The notes under the pieces: model-generated | The model's input: the letters and a program-made list of their open reading frames with translations, nothing else | Told to the model about the DNA's origin: nothing | The model's database searches: none | Source: a virus | Virus record (IMG/VR): IMGVR_UViG_3300043544_000347 | Coordinates: 1 to 23,661 of that record | Direction: 5' to 3' (one strand) | DNA: 23,661 nucleotides | Translations under genes and position numbers: made by a program | Part shown: one piece after another, positions 20,574 through 23,661 of the stretch | How the letters are laid out: every line of letters starts with the position of its first letter | How positions within the stretch are numbered: position 1 is the stretch's first letter

Positions 20574-23500
20574 ATGGCTGAAAATACCTTCTCACAATTT
20601 ATAGAAGGAACCAAAAAAGAGGTTGCCGGATGGGGAGAAAGATTAAAACAAATTGGAGCTGGAATTAAAGAAGGAATAACCGAATTAGGAAGCAAGACAA
20701 TTCAGGGAATAAAAGGAATTTCGGGGCTAAAAGAAAGTATCAAGAGCGGCGTTGAAAAAGTAGAGATTAAGGTTGGGGATATTGCAAATAAATTTTTTGC
20801 TTCAGAAACCGGTAAGCAAATTTTAGATACCTATGGACCAATAGTTTATCATTTCTATAATAATTATCTTCCCTTCTGGGGAGAGTATGTAGCAAAAAGT
20901 TTTCCAGAAGAAGAACGGAAAATAATTACCAGAGAAGGAAGAAATACGATTGAAAAAATAGGTTTTTCTCTAATAGGCACTGGAGCATCTATACTCTCGT
21001 GGGTTGGCCTACAAAAATTGTTTGGGGCATCTTTTAAAACAATTCCCCGCTGGGATGTAATTGAAACAAAATTTCCAAAATTTTCTAAAGCTTTGAGTTT
21101 TGCTCTTGCCCAGATGACACGTGGCCAGTTATTTGCCCCCCTTGAAGCAACTGCTAAAGAAAGAGTAAGAATTTTTTATACCGAACTACCAAGAACTATT
21201 GGGTATGCTATAGGAGCTGTAGAACCATTTGGAATGGTTCAATGGTGGACTCTTCCTATTTTTACTGGAAGCTATGTTTCAAGCTTGGCACGGGGAAAAA
21301 GTAAATTAGAAGCTTTTAAAAATGCACTTCTTGAAACTGCGGTTTTTGGTGTTTTTAAAGGAACAACTGAAGTTGTAATCCCCTCTATTGCTACAACAGC
21401 ACAATTAAAGGCAGAAGGAAAACCTGTTAGTTTCTTTGATGTTCTTAAAGCATATTTTAGAGACCCAATGTTAGAACTTCGCCTTAACGACTTGAAAACT
21501 CTCGGAATTAATAAATTAAATCCAACGCCAAATGAATTGAAAGACCAATATTATAAATTGGCACAACAATTTCACCCAGATAAACTTGGAGGAGATACTA
21601 CGAAAATGGCTCAAATAAACGCCGCCTATGAAAGATTATCTAATCCAGATAGTTATCGCATAAATAGTTCCTATATGAAAAATATATGGAGAGAGATTAG
21701 AGATTTATGGACTTGGCTAAATTCACCAGAAGGAAGGGGGGTGGCATTACAAATTTTACAAGAGGTTCCAATGGGTTTAAATGTAAGAATTGTTCCCCCT
21801 GACGGATATCAAAAATATCTAAAAGATTTGGTCAAAATTGGTGACACAATAGATGATATTTTAGATGGGAAAATAAAGATGAGATTACCCGCCGAAGATG
21901 TAAGAACTGGTTGGAAAAAGACTTTGGGTAGTGATTATATGAGAATTTTCAGCAAAGATAAAAACCTTCCTTCGCCAGATAAGGTTGCTGCCAAATTGGG
22001 TATTTCTGAAAACGAACTAAGAGAATTGTTAGTAGAAAGAAGAAGCTTGAGAAACCAGGCGGCAGAAATTTCTAAACAATGGGAGAAAGAATTGGGAAAA
22101 AAAGCAAAGACAGTTCCAATAAAAGAAGGGGGCAGAATAGATGTTAAAGAATTTGAAAAGACATTAAAAGAAGAAACAAAAGTTGAACCAGTTAAACCAG
22201 AAGTTAAGCCAAAATCTAAGCCCCCAGAAAAACTTTTTAAAACTCCTCAAGAAGCAGAAGAAGCAATTTTTGGAAAACCCCCAGAGCCTCCTCCACCCAA
22301 AACTCCTAAAGTAGTTCCAACCCCAGAGGAACCAGAATTACCTCCTCAATTTAAAAATCTTCCAAAAGACGAAAAAATACCCCAGAGCTTTATCCGCCTC
22401 TTAAATCACCCGCTTTTTTCTAATGAATATAAAGAATACATCAAAGATTTGGCGGTTCCCCTACCCATTTTACACCAAGATGAACTAATTGAAATGGCAA
22501 AGAAAGAAATACTTAAGAAGGGTTTAAAAGACACTATTGAAGAAATAGAGAAATATACCTGGGTTTTTAAAAATGATAGAACCCTTGCCAAAGCCCAAAT
22601 AAAACTGTGGCAAATACTCCTCTGGGCAAACCAAGAAAAGCAATGGGATATAGCAGCATGGGCTTCAAATAAATTTACTCAGTTATCAAGGGGAGGCGGT
22701 GAAATACTCAAGGCTACGCAAACAGCATATGAATATGATGTAGTAGACCGCTTTGTTATGGGTAGGGCTAAACCAGACATATTCATCAATTATGTTAATG
22801 AAGAAATAGCGAAAAAATATAATAAGAAACTCTCGTCAGAAACCGTGAAATTTATTAGAAAACAATTTTTGGCAATGAGAAATGCAAAAAGTCTTGAGGA
22901 AGAAGAAAAAATGATAAAAGAAGTGATAGACAGAATTGGTCAAGAACTTCACTGGACGACAAACGATAAAATAAAAACTTGGCTTTATGGAAACGCTATT
23001 AGCTCGCCAGCCATTTGGATGAACAATATGTATCAAAATTTTATAGCTATGTCAGTTGAAAAACCAGTTGAGGATTTTATGACTGGACTTGTAGAAATAG
23101 CCAAAGGCGGAGATGATAGGGTGATTGGTCTTCTTCGTATTAAGGGGATTCCTCCCTATTTAAAACATATATTGCAAAACTGGACAGCGGGGGTTCGGGT
23201 TTTGTTGAGCGGGTCCTGGAAATATAAACCAATGGTCGGATTTAAAGAAGAATGGAACGAAAGTGAGTTGTGGAGAATGATAGAAGCAGCCCGACCCGTC
23301 CCGTGGTATTTAAAAATCCACAAAGGATTTTTAAACTTTTTTGAGGGACAAGACCAATTTTGGTTTCCAGTATCTGTTCCTTTTATAGAACGACAAATTC
23401 TTGATTTTTGGAAGGCAAGAGGAATAAAAGAAACCCCATACCTTCAAGAATTAGCGTATAAATATGCCACCAGAGAGGTTGCGGAGCGTTTGTTAAAACT

Positions 23501-23661
23501 GAAATTGGGAGAAAGGGCAAGAGACGAGTCGGCACTTACTATTATTAGAGGAATGGATGCGGCGTTGAAAGTGGTTCAAGATTATAGGAACAAGCTTTTA
23601 GAGGATAAAAGTCCGACTATGAGGGCAATTGGAAGAACTTTTTATCCGCTTGTTCTTTTTT
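20574..23661 (+). CDS. Very large J-domain virion/ejection-type protein (truncated by window edge)
   Basis: The frame is open from ATG 20574 to the window end, 1029 codons with no stop. Residues 129-146 and about 208-238 are hydrophobic. Residues 306-362 form a DnaJ J-domain: LKDQYYKLAQQFHPDKLGGD, then TKMAQINAAYERLSNPDSYR, with the invariant HPD at 334-336 and helix III ending in the expected AAYERL pattern. Residues about 535-600 are a Pro/Lys/Glu-rich linker (PVKPEVKPKSKPPE). The rest is largely helical, with aromatic segments (WLYGNAISSPAIWMNNMY). J-domains stimulate DnaK/Hsp70 ATPases. Its position after the tail and LysM genes and its size fit an internal protein ejected into the host, though a polyvalent effector is also possible. 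It starts 7 nt after the upstream stop. Confidence 0.85.
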   Translation, partial: MAENTFSQFIEGTKKEVAGWGERLKQIGAGIKEGITELGSKTIQGIKGISGLKESIKSGVEKVEIKVGDIANKFFASETGKQILDTYGPIVYHFYNNYLPFWGEYVAKSFPEEERKIITREGRNTIEKIGFSLIGTGASILSWVGLQKLFGASFKTIPRWDVIETKFPKFSKALSFALAQMTRGQLFAPLEATAKERVRIFYTELPRTIGYAIGAVEPFGMVQWWTLPIFTGSYVSSLARGKSKLEAFKNALLETAVFGVFKGTTEVVIPSIATTAQLKAEGKPVSFFDVLKAYFRDPMLELRLNDLKTLGINKLNPTPNELKDQYYKLAQQFHPDKLGGDTTKMAQINAAYERLSNPDSYRINSSYMKNIWREIRDLWTWLNSPEGRGVALQILQEVPMGLNVRIVPPDGYQKYLKDLVKIGDTIDDILDGKIKMRLPAEDVRTGWKKTLGSDYMRIFSKDKNLPSPDKVAAKLGISENELRELLVERRSLRNQAAEISKQWEKELGKKAKTVPIKEGGRIDVKEFEKTLKEETKVEPVKPEVKPKSKPPEKLFKTPQEAEEAIFGKPPEPPPPKTPKVVPTPEEPELPPQFKNLPKDEKIPQSFIRLLNHPLFSNEYKEYIKDLAVPLPILHQDELIEMAKKEILKKGLKDTIEEIEKYTWVFKNDRTLAKAQIKLWQILLWANQEKQWDIAAWASNKFTQLSRGGGEILKATQTAYEYDVVDRFVMGRAKPDIFINYVNEEIAKKYNKKLSSETVKFIRKQFLAMRNAKSLEEEEKMIKEVIDRIGQELHWTTNDKIKTWLYGNAISSPAIWMNNMYQNFIAMSVEKPVEDFMTGLVEIAKGGDDRVIGLLRIKGIPPYLKHILQNWTAGVRVLLSGSWKYKPMVGFKEEWNESELWRMIEAARPVPWYLKIHKGFLNFFEGQDQFWFPVSVPFIERQILDFWKARGIKETPYLQELAYKYATREVAERLLKLKLGERARDESALTIIRGMDAALKVVQDYRNKLLEDKSPTMRAIGRTFYPLVLF

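Overview
The window is most likely part of a tailed, podovirus-like phage genome. The evidence is an uninterrupted late block in standard order: small terminase, large terminase, portal, zinc-ribbon protein, scaffold, N4-gp56-type major capsid protein, head-tail adaptor, fibre or spike, beta-rich tail protein, LysM virion protein, and the start of a very large J-domain protein that runs off the right edge. The DNA is AT-rich, TAA and TGA act as stops, and no recoding is needed. Sigma70-type promoters (TTGACA or TTGATA with TATAAT-like boxes) indicate a bacterial host. The peptidoglycan-binding domains resemble those common in Patescibacteria (CPR), and most genes lack Shine-Dalgarno (SD) sites. 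A Patescibacteria-like host is therefore possible but not shown.

Layout. (1) 1-800: three overlapping rightward genes, including a HELLH metallopeptidase-like protein, two of them with strong SD sites, closed by a terminator hairpin. (2) 805-901: a tRNA-like element with an intact acceptor and T arm but an abnormal middle. (3) 938-4333: rightward accessory genes: two small proteins, a papain-like peptidase with a peptidoglycan-binding domain, an HNH protein fused to half a peptidoglycan-binding domain, a RecB/Cas4-type nuclease and a second HNH nuclease. (4) 5627-4341: a leftward operon of four small genes ending in a membrane-anchored lysozyme-like enzyme. It converges on the rightward block at a 13-bp hairpin terminator. 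(5) 5628-6945: a 1.3-kb non-coding divergent control region with tandem leftward promoters, DnaA-box-like sites, a diverged 52-nt repeat, operator-like repeats and a rightward promoter. (6) 6946 to the end: the packaging and virion block.

How it fits together. The control region appears to drive the leftward accessory/lysis operon and the rightward late block from opposite sides. The most unusual feature is a short motif, TAAAAAGGTCG, found 23-35 nt upstream of nine start codons on both strands. It occurs where a gene is not tightly coupled to the one before it. In four cases the TAA of the motif is the stop codon of the upstream gene, and ahead of the major capsid gene it sits in the loop of a perfect 11-bp hairpin that ends next to the ATG. 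The most unusual protein is the truncated gene of at least 1029 codons at the right edge, which carries a canonical HPD J-domain in a position typical of phage ejection proteins.
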